64,000 nucleotides of DNA from Paenibacillus sp. PAMC 26794 (GTDB lineage: Bacteria; Bacillota; Bacilli; Paenibacillales; Paenibacillaceae), in contig NZ_ANHX01000092.1 of NCBI RefSeq assembly GCF_000316035.1, forward strand, positions 99,328-163,327. The letters run 5' to 3'. Shown in pieces: positions 62,300 to 64,000 of this stretch (its first letter is position 1; every line of letters starts with the position of its first letter). A model generated the notes under the pieces. It was not told the DNA's origin and did not search any database. It was given only the letters and a program-made list of their open reading frames with translations. The position numbers and the translations under genes are program-made.

Positions 62300-63928
62300 G
62301 TGAAAATACACATGGTGAAAAAAGGCGACACATTATATCTGCTGTCCCAAAAATACAATGTAGCGCTGGACAAATTGATCGCGGCTAATCCGCAAATCAC
62401 AAATCCCGACAAGCTGGATATTGGCATGAAGGTCAAAATCCCTGCAGAGCCAGTAACACCGAAGCCGGAAGGCGTGCTGCACAGTCACAAGGTGCAGCAA
62501 GGAGATTCGTTATGGAAGTTGGCACAAGCCTGGGGAGTTCCTTTAAAAGATATGATCAATGCCAATCCACAGTTGAAAAATCCGAATGCTCTGCTGGTGG
62601 GGGAGATAGTTTATATTCCATCTATGCACGCACAAGGAAACAGCACATCTAATTCGGGTGCCGGCAACATTGCTGCTCATGAAAAGTTGTCACCTGAAGG
62701 TAAGGAATACACGGGAGTCAAAGAACCGGAACCACCGGCTCCAGTTACGCCAACTCCCCCTGCTCCGGTAGCAGAGGTTCCTGTTCCGGTCCCGGTGCCT
62801 GCTCCACCACCAGCCAATCCGGTAAAGCCGAATGTGAAGCCTGAACTGGAGGTACTGCCGCAGTTGCCTGAGCTTCCTGAAGTGAAGCCCGAAAAGGAAA
62901 CGCACAAAAAAGAAGAGGTTAAACCCGAAGTTTATGTAAAACCGGTAGCAGAATCCAAGAAATACACAATGCCTAATCTTTCGCCTGAAATTATGCCTTT
63001 GCCTGTAATGCCTAATACAAAGTCTCCAACTGAGGTTGCACCAGCAACGAAAAAGCCTTGTGGTTGTGGTAACAAGTTGCATCATGCGCCAGCGGAACAT
63101 CCTTATGTTCAAATCCCGGTTCCTGTCCAAGAGGTGTATGGTGTTCAGCAAGACATGTACACGGCAGGAATGAGTAACAATGCGCCGTTTCCAGGGATTT
63201 CGGAAGTTAGTCCTTACAGTGGCAGTGAAATGACTAACAGCCCGTGGATTGGTGCGGAGCAGAGCTATAACCACAATAACGTCATGCCAAATCTGTCCGC
63301 AGAAATGCAAAATAACTCATTTCCGATTGCGCCAGTTGGCGAAGTGAATAGTCCATTCCCAACGTATGCAGCACCTAGTCATATGAATCATCAGCCGCCT
63401 TTCATATCTCCATACTCAATGCTTCCGTACCCTCCATGCGGATGTGGCTCACATACACATATGCCTCAGTATACTTATCCTTCTCATGGTTATCAGGATC
63501 CGGCTTGGAATATGTACGGTCCTTCGTACGGTATGCCGCCTGAAATGTCCACATCAACGATGCCAAACCAGCCTATTGAGTATGCTTATCAGAATCCGTA
63601 CCCTACTCAGAACATGGTTCCCCCGTCCCCTCTTGGAGCATTTGGTGAAATGTATCCTCCTCAAGGGCAAGGCAAGGGTGGTAAAAAAGGGGGGCGTGAA
63701 GACGCTAACTTAAGTCAGGTGGGAATTGAAGAGGTTGGATCAGATTCGGAAGGGAAGTCCAAGCAAGCAGGGAATAAGCCGGCAGCTGGAAAACGCAGAA
63801 CAACCAAGGCTCCTCTGAAGAATAAATCCAAGGTATCCGTGTCCGGGAAAACATCCAGAGAGGGTGCAGCTACTTCCAACCAACGGAAATCCGATAAAAA
63901 GCGTCGTAATCCATGGATACAAAACTAA
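62300..63928 (+). CDS. safA: SafA-like LysM spore coat morphogenetic protein
   Basis: SafA directs inner coat assembly and binds the cortex through LysM in B. subtilis. This 542-residue protein starts at GTG with AGGAGGT nine bases upstream. Its N-terminus MKIHMVKKGDTLYLLSQKY closely resembles B. subtilis SafA. A second LysM domain is at about 62-111 (SHKVQQGDSLWKLAQAW). The rest is low complexity: a Pro/Val/Glu-rich part (about 140-225), a long Pro/Met/Tyr/Asn/Gln-rich part and two CGCG motifs (PCGCGNKLHH, PCGCGSHTH). The C-terminus is very basic (about 470-542). The cysteine-histidine clusters could cross-link or bind metal; this is inference. Confidence 0.88.
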   Translation: MKIHMVKKGDTLYLLSQKYNVALDKLIAANPQITNPDKLDIGMKVKIPAEPVTPKPEGVLHSHKVQQGDSLWKLAQAWGVPLKDMINANPQLKNPNALLVGEIVYIPSMHAQGNSTSNSGAGNIAAHEKLSPEGKEYTGVKEPEPPAPVTPTPPAPVAEVPVPVPVPAPPPANPVKPNVKPELEVLPQLPELPEVKPEKETHKKEEVKPEVYVKPVAESKKYTMPNLSPEIMPLPVMPNTKSPTEVAPATKKPCGCGNKLHHAPAEHPYVQIPVPVQEVYGVQQDMYTAGMSNNAPFPGISEVSPYSGSEMTNSPWIGAEQSYNHNNVMPNLSAEMQNNSFPIAPVGEVNSPFPTYAAPSHMNHQPPFISPYSMLPYPPCGCGSHTHMPQYTYPSHGYQDPAWNMYGPSYGMPPEMSTSTMPNQPIEYAYQNPYPTQNMVPPSPLGAFGEMYPPQGQGKGGKKGGREDANLSQVGIEEVGSDSEGKSKQAGNKPAAGKRRTTKAPLKNKSKVSVSGKTSREGAATSNQRKSDKKRRNPWIQN

Positions 63929-64000
63929 CCTGGAGATTGCGATTGATGAATAAGTGAGGTACCTGTTATATAAGCGGGAAGCCAGCTCTGTAATAGAGAG
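63929..64000. other. 3' edge of the window
   Basis: The 72 bases after the SafA-like gene contain no complete gene and no clear terminator before the window ends. Confidence 0.5.

Overview
The window is a chromosomal segment of an endospore-forming, low-to-moderate-GC Gram-positive bacterium, most likely Paenibacillus or a close relative. The main evidence is gene order. From about 13 kb to the end it runs ysoA-like, tig, clpP, clpX, ispG, lonB, lonA, ysxC, hemAX-met8-hemC-cobA/hemD-hemB-hemL, rluA-like, spoVID, valS, folC, murC, spoIIB, maf, radC, mreBCD, minCD, spoIVFA/FB, rng, rplU-prp-rpmA, spo0B, obg, pheB, hom-thrC-thrB-pheA, ilvE, safA-like. This is the Bacillus subtilis tig-to-safA neighbourhood with Paenibacillus-type additions (clpP, ispG, met8, murC, an RNase E/G gene and the hom-thrCB cluster). 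No phage, insertion sequence or CRISPR array was seen.

Region by region. 1-4.8 kb: the 3' part of a chemoreceptor gene, a divergent glutamine-dependent asparagine synthetase with a sigma-E-like promoter, two unrecognised small genes and a small membrane protein. 4.8-12.8 kb: the least conserved part. Two identical tRNA-Arg(TCT) genes point at each other about 7.5 kb apart. Both are followed by tandem repeats that each carry a copy of the tRNA 3' end plus a rho-independent terminator. Between them lie a SAM methyltransferase, a very large secreted subtilisin-like protease, a CynX-type MFS transporter and a second intergenic repeat family built on TTCTAACGAA. 12.9-25 kb: protein folding and proteolysis (trigger factor, ClpP, ClpX, LonB, Lon), with ispG of isoprenoid synthesis embedded. 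25.5-33.4 kb: one tetrapyrrole operon that makes uroporphyrinogen III from glutamyl-tRNA and also carries both siroheme branch activities. 33.4-53 kb: a pseudouridine synthase, spore morphogenesis (SpoVID, SpoIIB, SpoIVFA/FB), ValRS behind a T-box leader, folate and peptidoglycan ligases, and cell shape and septum placement (MreBCD, MinCD). 52.7-64 kb: the L21-Prp-L27 ribosomal operon with an L21 leader, Spo0B and Obg, threonine and phenylalanine synthesis, a class IV aminotransferase and a SafA-like LysM spore coat protein.

Several genes link to sporulation control. The lonB promoter matches a forespore sigma-F pattern, the spoIVFA promoter matches sigma-E, and the spoIVFA and safA-like upstream regions share an identical 15-mer. 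Many track-style longest ORFs begin upstream of the real start; starts here were moved to the codon with a Shine-Dalgarno (SD) sequence. The most unusual structures are the tRNA-tail/terminator repeat arrays and the inverted tRNA pair that bounds the variable segment. A candidate ATT start (ysoA-like gene) and CTG start (mreC) are also worth checking.
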